Below are positions 1 to 12,900 of a stretch of DNA of 64,000 nucleotides, piece by piece. This stretch comes from Blastobasis lacticolella. Taxonomy: Eukaryota; Arthropoda; Insecta; Lepidoptera; Blastobasidae. Location of the stretch: positions 12,102,501-12,166,500 of the forward strand of contig LR990053.1 of assembly GCA_905147135.1 (NCBI GenBank). Reading direction: 5' to 3'. Numbering within the stretch: the stretch's first letter is position 1; every line of letters begins with the position of its first letter. Under the pieces are notes generated by a model that saw nothing but the letters and a program-made list of their open reading frames with translations, made no database searches and was not told the origin of the DNA. The position numbers and the translations under genes are program-made.

Positions 1-901
1 GTAGTTGTAAAAATTCTTAGCTGGTTTAAAATATCGGCGGCAATGGTACACAGCGCAAAAAACCCTCGATAACTTTCTTAAATACATATACAAAATTTCA
101 TAAATGCTTACGATACTGTGTCTTCGTTGAGCCCATAGAGTGAATGGGATAAGTCCAAGCAACTGATGACGATACTATGTCTCTGTTGTATTATGCTAAT
201 AAAGTTTTAGAATAACTATTCATGATAATGATGAATGATTTGAGAGACCACCATGGCAATCTCTTAAAAATTAACAGTTGATAATTTGGACCGTTTACTT
301 TCATGCATCCTAGAATATGTTATTGGTGAGTTTTCTGGTTTAGATGTTAAAGCTGAACATATTGGTATGTTACTTAATTTAAGGTTATAAGACTAGACAA
401 AACTTGTTTCATCTAATGGGAAAAAAAATAGAAACAACGAATCGCTTCGTCATCGTTTCAATTTCCATTTATAGCCATAACTTATCATAAGGTTACATTT
501 CATTATACGTCGCCCGGCTCATCCGTGATATCGAAAGGAAAACGTTCCGTTTAGAAAAGAGTTTAATAGGAATTCGTGCCACTAGATTTTCAAGAGGGCT
601 CTCATATTTTTGCTCACTAGCTATCCTGGCGCCAATGTCAAGTGAGGTTTTGTTATCGTCAAAGTAATGCCGTTGTATTGACGTATCCATCTGTCAACTG
701 TGAGCGTTTAATACTGATGTATTTCCAGAACAAACCACCAGTGGCAGCATTTACTGAAAATTCGGTCTCGCGTTAGCCTCCATTTTATACTTTACAATGC
801 TACCAATTTGTCTGTTCAGTTGATGATGTCGCCGATGGTGAAAAGATGGGCGTTTCGTACCTATAACATATAAGTTTTTGACACCCTACCCTACTCCACA
901 G
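1..901. other. Upstream intron or flank, no exon recognised
   Basis: This stretch precedes the first recognisable RALGAPB exon. I see no conserved coding segment with splice sites in it. It is probably intron of RALGAPB, because the 902 exon opens with an acceptor and encodes an internal part of the protein; the N-terminal part of the gene must lie outside the window. Confidence 0.5.
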
Positions 902-3900
902 AGGCGATAGAACGCAAACGCGCCGTGCGCTGGATCTGCGACTACATAACAGTACAATGCGGTCGACCCCCGCAAGCGCACTCCCGAGACTTGCACTCGT
1001 GCGTAGTCGCCGCCTACTCGTGCCTTGCCGCGTGGCTCTGCCCGGCGCTGTTGGCTGACCCGGACTGTCTGGCTACTTTACTAGAGGTGGTCGAGTTGGG
1101 GATCTCGGGCAGTAAGAGTCAGGGTGAGCGCTTAATACAACTATATTCAATTCAAGAGTCCATACATAGATTCATACTTACTCAAGCCCGTATCCGACAG
1201 GGGTAGACATAAACTATCGAGTGCCACAAGCTAAGATCCTGACACACCCTTTCTGTCTAAGCATAAGTTCCTAGAGGCCCTAAGTCTTGCAGTGGACTGT
1301 TATGGACTGTGATGATGATAAGGCCAATCACCACTTTCAGAATTCCTTTGCAGCTACAGCAACGTACAGTGTATTTGGTTAGCACCGTTACCCTAATTGA
1401 ATTGACAAGACAGAGTTCATTAGCTGTCGCTTAAGTCCAAAGAACTCATGCTTGACCAACGGCATTAAAAAAAAAATTAAATCTTTCATAAATCTTACAA
1501 CCTTTTAACAACGGCACAGGAATATGATTCTTAAGGTGGTAATGTACTTACTGTACATGTACACATAAATAACGTTACGTCACTTTCCAGTAGCACACAT
1601 TGTTCCACTCGCTGCGGTCCTGACAAACTCATTCGCTGCTACCATATTCATAAACCTTCAGCTTTCTATATCGTGGGTTTGTACCTTCTACATCCATCCG
1701 CCGACCCTCTATCCTACTATCAAAACAACGTTTTCCATGAATTGTTTAAACATAATCTAATTAATTAGACATAGTCATTAATTGATACCTTTATGTTCAT
1801 AGGGAAACCTGGTGAGCCACCCAAAATGAAGGATGAAAAGGAGCTGAAGCCAGTCTCAATGCGCGTGCGGGACGCGGCCGAATCGCTGCTCATGCTTATA
1901 TTGGATGAGGTGATTATTTTATTTTTTATTTTTAGCGGACTTTCTCTAGTCTGTGCCACGTGGAGAGAAAACGCGATCATGTTTTAAGGAAACACTTCGA
2001 AAACCTCTCCAGAACAAGATACAGAGACGAAGTTATTTAGTCGCCACTTGAGAACATTTGCATCCCATCGGCCATCGCTTCTGTGAGCTACATGTCATGT
2101 GGTAACCGTTCGGTAATTCCACCAGCTCCCCTACAGCCTCAGGCAGCGACTGAGAAGTAATTCTGCTTTCTCTGAGGAAGGCCCAAATCAAACATGAATG
2201 TCACCATCGCCAGGTCTCGACAGAGGTACGAGCCTGCCACTCATTAGGTGTACCTCCTTATTCTTATACCGTTGGGGAAGCGAGGTTGATCAAGGTCTTC
2301 CTCTGGGAACCCTGGGACTGGTTGAACAGTTTAGGGCTCCGTGACGGTATTTCATTGAATATCCCCATAATCAGGTCGGCGAAGACAACGAGTCCGGATG
2401 GTGTCGGCTCGACGAGCGCTGGCTGTCGGCGCTGGGCCACGGCCGGCTAAGGCACTACGTGGCGGACGGGAACATATTACTGTCCTTACTGGAGGAACCT
2501 CTAGCCAATAGCCAAGAGCCGCAGCCTACGCTTATCGGTGAGAGGGCCAAGTTGGAGAATGAAATTTTACTAATTGTGGAGTGTTCTTTTTGCCTTGGGA
2601 GGCGCACGGACGGATGGTCCACCTGATGGAATGCAGCCACCGTCGTCTAGGACATGTGCAACCAATGGGGGATTATCAATGCATTGTTGGGCTGCGGCAC
2701 TACGTAGCCGACGGGAACATACTGCTGTCGTTGCTGGAAGAGCCTCTAGCCAATAGCCAGGAGCCGCAGCCTACGCTTATCGGTGAGATAAGAGTTGTGG
2801 AGTGTCTTTTTTTTGCCCAGAGACGCGCACGGACGGATGGCCCACCTAATGGAAAGCAGCCACCGTCGTCTAGGACATCTGCAACCTAAAGGGATTATTT
2901 TTCGATTTTATAACAAACCCGTTCCCGTGAAAAATACATTGAATTTCGGGATAAATTGTAGCCTATATTTGCTATAAACTACTAAAATCCGTTTAATAGT
3001 TTATCGTGAATGTCTGGTCCACGTGGTCGGTATCTTGTATGCCTTAACGTGCCTTGCGCAGCCCCTGGTAGGTTTTTCGGTTAAAACGCATCGGCCTCTC
3101 AACCTGGCAGTGATAATCCGCTGCGGCTGGGGCCGGTTCGCGTGGTCGGTGTCGTGCCGGGGCGCGGCACCGTCTACCGTGCCTTCCGTCTCTATAGCGG
3201 CCCGTGGTGGCTTTCTAAAACTCACCCCCCTCCCATTCCTTAGTGATAATCCGCTGCGGCTGGGGCCGGTTCGCGTGGTCGGTGTCGTGCCGGGGCGCGG
3301 CACCGCCTACCGTGCCTTCCGTCTCTATAGCGGCCCGTGGTGGCTTTCTCAAACTCACCCCCCTCCCATCCCTTAGTGATAATCCGCTGCGGCTGGGGCC
3401 GGTTCGCGTGGTCGGTGTCGTGCCGGGGCGCGGCACCGCCTACCGTGCCTTCCGTCTCTATAGCGGCCCGTGGTGGCTTTCTCAAACTCACCCCCCTCCC
3501 ATCCCTTAGTGATAATCCGCTGCGGCTGGGGCCGGTTCGCGTGGTCGGTGTCGTGCCGGGGCGCGGCACCGCCTACCGTGCCTTCCGTCTATAGCGGCCC
3601 GTGATGGCTTTCTAAAACTCACCCCCCTCCCATCCCTTAGTGATAATCCGCTGCGGCTGGGGCCGGTTCGCGTGGTCGGTGTCGTGCCGGGGCGCGGCAC
3701 CGCCTACCGTGCCTTCCGTCTATAGCGGCCCGTGGTGGCTTTCTAAAACTCACTCCCCTCCCACCCCTTAGTGATAATCCGCTGCGGCTGGGGCCGGTTC
3801 GCGTGGTCGGTGTCGTGCCGGGGCGCGGCACCGCCTACCGTGCCTTCCGTCTATAGCGGCCCGTGGTGGCTTTCTAAAACTCACTCCCCTCCCACCCCTT

Positions 3901-6900
3901 AGTGATAATCCGCTGCGGCTGGGGCCGGTTCGCGTGGTCGGTGTCGTGCCGGGGCGCGGCACCGCCTACCGTGCCTTCCGTCTATAGCGGCCCGTGGTGG
4001 CTTTCTAAAACTCACTCCCCTCCCACCCCTCAGTGATAATCCGCTGCGGCTGGGGCCGGTTCGCGTGGTCGGTGTCGTGCCGGGGCGCGGCACCGCCTAC
4101 CGTGCCTTCCGTCTATAGCGGCCCGTGGTGGCTTTCTAAAACTCACTCCCCTCCCACCCCTTAGTGATAATCCGCTGCGGCTGGGGCCGGTTCGCGTGGT
4201 CGGTGTCGTGCCGGGGCGCGGCACCGCCTACCGTGCCTTCCGTCTATAGCGGCCCGTGGTGGCTTTCTAAAACTCACTCCCCTCCCACCCCTTAGTGATA
4301 ATCCGCTGCGGCTGGGGCCGGTTCGCGTGGTCGGTGTCGTGCCGGGGCGCGGCACCGCCTACCGTGCCTTCCGTCTATAGCGGCCCGTGGTGGCTTTCTA
4401 AAACTCACTCCCCTCCCACCCCTCAGTGATAATCCGCTGCGGCTGGGGCCGGTTCGCGTGGTCGGTGTCGTGCCGGGGCGCGGCACCGCCTACCGTGCCT
4501 TCCGTCTATAGCGGCCCGTGGTGGCTTTCTAAAACTCACTCCCCTCCCACCCCTTAGTGATAATCCGCTGCGGCTGGGGCCGGTTCGCGTGGTCGGTGTC
4601 GTGCCGGGGCGCGGCACCGCCTACCGTGCCTTCCGTCTATAGCGGCCCGTGGTGGCTTTCTAAAACTCACTCCCCTCCCACCCCTTAGTGATAATCCGCT
4701 GCGGCTGGGGCCGGTTCGCGTGGTCGGTGTCGTGCCGGGGCGCGGCACCGCCTACCGTGCCTTCCGTCTATAGCGGCCCGTGGTGGCTTTCTAAAACTCA
4801 CCCCCCTCCCACCCCTCAGTGATAATCCGCTGCGGCTGGGGCCGGTTCGCGTGGTCGGTGTCGTGCCGGGGCGCGGCACCGCCTACCGTGCCTTCCGTCT
4901 ATAGCGGCCCGTGGTGGCTTTCTAAAACTCACTCCCCTCCCACCCCGCAGTGATAATCCGCTGCGGCTGGGGCCGGTTCGCGTGGTCGGTGTCGTGCCGG
5001 GGCGCGGCACCGCCTACCGTGCCTTCCGTCTATAGCGGCCCGTGGTGGCTTTCTAAAACTCACTCCCCTCCCATCCCTTAGTGATAATCCGCTGCGGCTG
5101 GGGCCGGTTCGCGTGGTCGGTGTCGTGCCGGGGCGCGGCACCGCCTACCGTGCCTTCCGTCTATAGCGGCCCGTGGTGGCTTTCTAAAACTCACTCCCCT
5201 CCCACCCCTTAGTGATAATCCGCTGCGGCTGGGGCCGGTTCGCGTGGTCGGTGTCGTGTAGGGGCGCGGCACCGCCTACCGTGCCTTCCGTCTATAGCGG
5301 CCCGTGGTGGCTTTCTAAAACTCACTCCCCTCCCATCCCTTAGTGATAATCCGCTGCGGCTGGGGCCGGTTCGCGTGGTCGGTGTCGTGCCGGGGCGCGG
5401 CACCGCCTACCGTGCCTTCCGTCTATAGCGGCCCGTGGTGGCTTTCTAAAACTCACTCCCCTCCCACCCCTTAGTGATAATCCGCTGCGGCTGGGGCCGG
5501 TTCGCGTGGTCGGTGTCGTGTAGGGGCGCGGCACCGCCTACCGTGCCTTCCGTCTATAGCGGCCCGTGGTGGCTTTCTAAAACTCACTCCCCTCCCACCC
5601 CTTAGTGATAATCCGCTGCGGCTGGGGCCGGTTCGCGTGGTCGGTGTCGTGCCGGGGCGCGGCACCGCCTACCGTGCCTTCCGTCTATAGCGGCCCGTGG
5701 TGGCTTTCTAAAACTCACTCCCCTCCCATCCCTTAGTGATAATCCGCTGCGGCTGGGGCCGGTTCGCGTGGTCGGTGTCGTGCCGGGGCGCGGCACCGCC
5801 TACCGTGCCTTCCGTCTATAGCGGCCCGTGGTGGCTTTCTAAAACTCACTCCCCTCCCACCCCTTAGTGATAATCCGCTGCGGCTGGGGCCGGTTCGCGT
5901 GGTCGGTGTCGTGCCGGGGCGCGGCACCGCCTACCGTGCCTTCCGTCTATAGCGGCCCGTGGTGGCTTTCTAAAACTCACTCCCCTCCCACCCCTTAGTG
6001 ATAATCCGCTGCGGCTGGGGCCGGTTCGCGTGGTCGGTGTCGTGTAGGGGCGCGGCACCGCCTACCGTGCCTTCCGTCTATAGCGGCCCGAGGTGGCTTT
6101 CTAAAACTCACTCCCCTCCCATCCCTTAGTGATAATCCGCTGCGGCTGGGGCCGGTTCGCGTGGTCGGTGTCGTGCCGGGGCGCGGCACCGCCTACCGTG
6201 CCTTCCGTCTATAGCGGCCCGTGGTGGCTTTCTAAAACTCACTCCCCTCCCATCCCTTAGTGATAATCCGCTGCGGCTGGGGCCGGTTCGCGTGGTCGGT
6301 GTCGTGCCGGGGCGCGGCACCGCCTACCGTGCCTTCCGTCTATAGCGGCCCGAGGTGGCTTTCTAAAACTCACTACCCTCCCATCCCTCAGTGATAATCC
6401 TCTGCGGCTGGGGCCGGTTCGCGTGGTCGGTGTCGTGCCGGGGCGCGGCACCGCCTACCGTGCCTTCCGTCTATAGCGGCCCGTGGTGGCTTTCTAAAAC
6501 TCACTCCCCTCCCATCCCTTAGTGATAATCCGCTGCGGCTGGGGCCGGTTCGCGTGGTCGGTGTCGTGCCGGGGCGCGGCACCGCCTACCGTGCCTTCCG
6601 TCTATAGCGGCCCGAGGTGGCTTTCTAAAACTCACTACCCTCCCATCCCTCAGTGATAATCCTCTGCGGCTGGGGCCGGTTCGCGTGGTCGGTGTCGTGC
6701 CGGGGCGCGGCACCGCCTACCGTGCCTTCCGTCTATAGCGGCCCGTGGTGGCTTTCTAAAACTCACTCCCCTCCCATCCCTCAGTGATAATCCGCTGCGG
6801 CTGGGGCCGGTTCGCGTGGTCGGTGTCGTGCCGGGGCGCGGCACCGCCTACCGTGCCTTCCGTCTATAGCGGCCCGTGGTGGCTTTCTAAAACTCACTCC

Positions 6901-9900
6901 CCTCCCACCCCTTAGTGATAATCCGCTGCGGCTGGGGCCGGTTCGCGTGGTCGGTGTCGTGCCGGGGCGCGGCACCGCCTACCGTGCCTTCCGTCTATAG
7001 CGGCCCGTGGTGGCTTTCTAAAACTCACTCCCCTCCCATCCCTTAGTGATAATCCGCTGCGGCTGGGGCCGGTTCGCGTGGTCGGTGTCGTGCCGGGGCG
7101 CGGCACCGCCTACCGTGCCTTCCGTCTATAGCGGCCCGTGGTGGCTTTCTAAAACTCACTCCCCTCCCATCCCTTAGTGATAATCCGCTGCGGCTGGGGC
7201 CGGTTCGCGTGGTCGGTGTCGTGCCGGGGCGCGGCACCGCCTACCGTGCCTTCCGTCTATAGCGGCCCGAGGTGGCTTTCTAAAACTCACTACCCTCCCA
7301 TCCCTCAGTGATAATCCTCTGCGGCTGGGGCCGGTTCGCGTGGTCGGTGTCGTGCCGGGGCGCGGCACCGCCTACCGTGCCTTCCGTCTATAGCGGCCCG
7401 TGGTGGCTTTCTAAAACTCACTCCCCTCCCATCCCTCAGTGATAATCCGCTGCGGCTGGGGCCGGTTCGCGTGGTCGGTGTCGTGCCGGGGCGCGGCACC
7501 GCCTACCGTGCCTTCCGTCTATAGCGGCCCGTGGTGGCTTTCTAAAACTCACTCCCCTCCCATCCCTCAGTGATAATCCGCTGCGGCTGGGGCCGGTTCG
7601 CGTGGTCGGTGTCGTGCCGGGGCGCGGCACCGCCTACCGTGCCTTCCGTCTATAGCGGCCCGTGGTGGCTTTCTAAAACTCACTCCCCTCCCATCCCTTA
7701 GTGATAATCCGCTGCGGCTGGGGCCGGTTCGCGTGGTCGGTGTCGTGCCGGGGTGCGGCGCGCTCGGCGACCCGCGGCGGGGGCGCGGCGTGCGCGCGGC
7801 CCGTGGACATCGCGGAGCCGCCGCCGAGGCAGGAGCCGGTCTGCTTGCCGCTGCCGCCGGCGCCGGCCTGTGCTACGTATGTATTGGCTGAGTGGGAAAG
7901 TAGATCCCGATGTGTATATTTGAAGATGAAATTTAAGTACAAAACTGTATGTATACTATGGGCCTTATAAGAAAGCTCACTGTTACCCAAAGGGCAATGG
8001 AAAGGATTAGGCTCGGAGTCTCGGAGGCTCGAGAATCAGAAATAAGAAGATCCGCAAGCGAACCAAGGTCACCGATATACCGAATAGACCCAAATGGGGG
8101 ATTATCTAAAATAATTGAAATATCGATAAAAATTATCACATTCAAAATGAAATAAAATCGCATTAATATTTAAGAAAATACTATTTTGAATAATCTACTC
8201 CTTGGCTTTATTTTTTATAGTTTCAATTTGTTTACACTTTTGATCTTGAATTTCATCTCCGAATTTAAGTACTGTGCGCGCGCGAATTTATGTCCATCGG
8301 GCACGACCACTTAAATAATTCGAAAAGGAATTATTGAAGTCCCGATGGACATAAACGCGCGCGCTCTGTGATGGTTAACCACAAAACGACGCTAGGTTTG
8401 TTGCCAGACTTTTAAAATAATAACTCTTATGACTATGAAGAAATATACTGAAAGGAGGCACCTTAGTTAGTATATATCATATTGTTAATTAAATTTGCTA
8501 CCAAATTGAGTTATTTTTCCATTATTCGAGATACAAATCTAGAGTCGACTTTTTGTCCACCAGTGTAGTAAAGTCATTGGGTCTAGTCAAGATGCATATC
8601 GTTCCATAGCAACTCCACTACCACTGACGAATGGTGCCCATCGGCTACATTCAGCTGGCTTCGCAGCGTTCGCAGTACTGTGCAGATCTACGAGCGCTAG
8701 CCGAACGTAGCCAACAAGTTCCGATCTAATATCGCAATCAACAGTTTTCCAATAGGTATCTAAAGCATTCCTAACCACTCACTAGATGGCGCCCCGACAA
8801 TTTTGGTAATTGATAATCGCTTGAAATAGGTTTTTAGCAAACAGGATATAAACACTGGGTAGGTTGTATTGGATAATATTGTATTTGTCAATAGTTTTTA
8901 ACCATTTTAGAGGTTGTAATAATAATGGAACATAGTGCCAACTTCTATAAATATTTCTTTTTACACTTCGTTCAACCTTTAACAATTATGTTTATATTAA
9001 TAAACATTTTATTTTTAAGTTTAGTATTAGTTGGCAGCATGAAATCACTGCCACCATTATACAGATTATAAAAAGATTACCAAAATTGTAGGGGCGCCAT
9101 CTATTGATGCTTTTTGAAACCAACAATCAATACCTACTGGAAAACTCCTCATTAAACAGCTACAACGCCATTAGCATCTTTGCTAGACCCGGAATGTCCG
9201 CCGATTCTTTACTCTCTCACCCTGGCTCTTGGCCGTTTGGGCTCCTCTGGTAAAGGGTGGTATCTTTCCTCTATCATGGAATACCAAATTGGGTTCATAT
9301 TCCCACGTTTATCCGAACCTGTGTCTCTGTATGGTTTTGTTTTCTATAGACAAGTTAAGTCATAAACGCGGAAGGGAAAATAATTGGTAATTGTAAGCCG
9401 CTACCGTCCGCGCCTCCTTGTACAAACTAGTATACGCGTTTATAAACTGTTAATGTACTCTATGTAGATAGTGAATACAAAGTGCCTATCTCTTGCCACA
9501 TGTGGTACCAGCAGTAAGCTTGATGTCGTCCTCCCATCTTTTCATTTACCTATTTGTATGAATAGGCAACAGCCTTAACGGTGCTAGGGTTGTCCCTAAG
9601 ACATCAGTTCTCATACACTCTCAACAACCACGCTGGATATTCTACACTTGTTGGTTTAAATTAAATTAATGTGCTACTTTCTAAGTCATCTTACCATTAT
9701 CTCTCCAACATTAATTACACAACCATGGTCTTATTACAGTGACTCGGCGATCCCAAGTTTAGACGCCGTGTTGAGACAACTGAACGACCCGGAAGCACCG
9801 ACGTTGTTTAAATTGCTGGAACAACAAGCAGCTATAGAAAAACGTGTTAGGGAGAGCGAAGATAACGTGGTGAGTATGGCAGATAAGGATGGCCCTTGAT

Positions 9901-12900
9901 AGACTAAATTCTCTCAGTTAGCAATAACGTAATTTTGTTTCCTCACAGGTACCAGAAGAATGCGTCCCTCCAGAGCCGGTGACTGAATTCCAAACGGCAC
10001 GATTGTTTTTGTCACACTTTGGATATCTCAACATTGGAGGCGACAAAAAGGTATATTCACATAATTTTAATTTCTTTTCCACATAGCAGATACAACTATG
10101 ACATCGATGTGGGTGCGATGTTTTCTGTAACGCTAATATCTCCAATCCGACTGCCAGGTGTATTGTGACGACAATCTGCACTCGATGGACGCTACCGCAA
10201 TTCGAATTTAGATATTCCACTAGATGGCGCTGCTAAAACGTTAGGTCTGTTGTCAAAGTCATGGCTATTGGTATCAGAAGTTAAGTTTATAAGGAGGAAA
10301 AGTTTGTATGTTTGAGAGATTCTGTGTCGGGGGTAATATCCGAGGCTGCTGAACAGATTTCGAGAATTCTTTCTCTAATAGGAAGCTACATCATTCCCAA
10401 GTGACATAGGATGCTTTTTATAACGGAAAAATAATGGGGTCCCGCGTGATAATTTAATGGTTATAGACGAACTGTGCGCGGGTGCACACTGCGTGGGACG
10501 GCCAGTAGACAATAATGCTGAGGCGGATCCAATTTGGTCCGAAGACGCATCGCCCTGCTTCCTTATACTTTCCGTTAATTTAAAGTTTTTTATGTATTAT
10601 TGGACCCAATAAATATACGTCTAAGTCTATATCTACGTCTATGTCAAAATGTCATGAAGGCCTTCCGCCTTACACATATTTGTTACCTACAGGTGGAGAC
10701 TTATAATTGGTTTTCTATTAAGTGCATAAGATATCCATTGTAATATAATAGCTGTAAGTCTTCCGAAGAGGTTGGCAGACTCATACTCTTATTTATATGA
10801 TGATGATGAAGTCTTCCGAAAATAAATAAAATATTACTGACCATCCCCGCAACAGGCCAGCGTCCCCCGCCTAGTAGCCCTAGACGAGTCAGCGCCCGGT
10901 TTCGCCACTGCCCTTCGACGAGTGGACGCTTGCGGCGCCCGCGGTGCGGTCACCGCCCACGTGTTCTGCGTTCGCGCCGGGCAGACGTCGGCCGCTAGTA
11001 TCGTCGCCAACGCGAACAGTGTTGAGACAGTGCCCGCCGGGTTCATACGGATGCTGAGGGGGTATGTAGTGAGGTTTTTGGTCATGGAGCTATGGAGGGT
11101 CTAGTTTAGACTAACTCCTTGGCGGGCTATTTAGGGCGAATGCCGGTGCTGTCACCGCCCACGTGTTCTGCGTTCGCGCCGGGCAGACGTCGGCCGCTAG
11201 TATCGTTGCCAACGCGAATAGTGTTGAGACAGTGCCCGCCGGGTTCATACGGATGCTGAGGGGGTATGTAGTTATGGAGCTATGGAGGGTCTAGACGTCT
11301 ATATACCCTTAGCGACCTATTTATGCAGGTATAGAGCTGAGTACTTTTGCGTGCGCGCGGGCCAGACGTCGGCCGCTAGTATCGTCGCCAACGCGAACAG
11401 TATCGACACCATGCCCGCCGGGTTCATTCGAATGCTGAGGGGGTATGTAGCACTGTTATTGTCATGGAGCTATGGGCGGTCTAATCAAGTCTATCTAGGG
11501 TTTGGAGGGTCTAGACGGCTATCTACTCTTTAGTCGAGCTATTTATGCAGGTAGATTATAAGGTAATCTTGAAACGGGGTCCGGTGCCATCACCGCCCAC
11601 GTGGTTTGCGTTCGCGCGGGTCAGACATCGGCTGCTAGTATTGTCGCTAACGCGAATAGTGTCGACACCGTGCCCGCCGGGTTCATACGTATGCTGAGGG
11701 GGTATGTAGCGCGGTTTATGGTCGGGGAGCTGTGAAGGGTCTAGCCTATCTACCCTTAGCGGGCTATTCATGCAGGTAGGATAGTAGGCTGGGTACTCTT
11801 GAAACGGCGCCCGGCTTCGCCTCTGCCCTTAGACGATGCTAAGGGGGTATCTTAGCGCGGGTTTTGGTTGCAGCTATGGAGGTAAATAATAGGGTAATCT
11901 TGAAGCGGGTTCCGGTGCCGTCACCGCCAACGTGTTCTGCGTTCGCGCCGGGCAGACGCCGGGTACACAAACAGTGTTGAGACAGTGCCCGCCGGGTTCA
12001 TGCGGATGCTAAGGAGCTTAAGAAGTGTCAGATCCCAGACATTTTCTGAGTTATGTACATTGGTTGAACAGTAACCGATGCTCTTGTTGTGAGTAATTAT
12101 ATTTTTTATACCACTAAGGTGTCAAGCAATCATGTGGCAAAGAATCCTGATGGTAAACAGTTACCGTAGCCTACAGACGTTTGCAATACTACGTTTCGGG
12201 CACTAATTGTGCTTGCCTATGTCAGTGGCTGAGACGTTCGAGTTTGACATTCAAGATTGGCTGTCTAGACTCTTAACAAGTGTCTAGGGTCTTAACAAGT
12301 ATGAGCTTGTCACTTGACCGGCCAGTTTAAAGTGGTTTCGTCCACTCGCATCGCAGTTCACGACTTGCGGGCATTTCATCATCATCTGCCTGCTCTTATC
12401 CCACTAGTAGGGGTCGGCACAACATCTCTCTTCTATTCAACCCTATAACTAGTCATCTCTGTACTCAATCCTTGCGCCCGCATGTCATCAATATTAGGCT
12501 ATGCTTGTACTTATTCTTATTTTTGTTGCTCTTATTTTATACTAGTGGACCCGGCGCGACTTCGTTCACGTACACCTACCCACCCTCTACCCATTTTTCT
12601 TGCTTATAAACCTTCCTCTTGAATCACTCTATCTATTAAAAAAAACCGCATCAAAATCCGTTTCGTAGTTTCAAAGATTTAAGCATACAAAGGGACATAG
12701 GGACAGAGAAAGCGACTTTGTTTTATACTATGTAGTGATGTTTAATATTGTTTACATAATTTAGGCTTAAGCTGTAATGTAAACATTATCCCTAAATAAA
12801 TAAATCATTCACACAGTTCATCCATCTTTTCGTTAGGTGAGCTTTTACTGAAGTATCCGTTCATATTCATATTCATCGCCTTCTACCCTCCTCCACCCAG

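Noticed and set aside
3215..7630. Dozens of overlapping 64-codon minus-strand open frames ([19 protein letters not shown] type)
   Set aside because: They are the antisense reading of the 131-bp minisatellite; each simply repeats with the unit and has no independent coding evidence.
3110..7758. CRISPR-like regular array
   Set aside because: Units are 131-133 bp with no unique spacers, in a eukaryotic intron; it is a plain tandem repeat derived from an exon edge.
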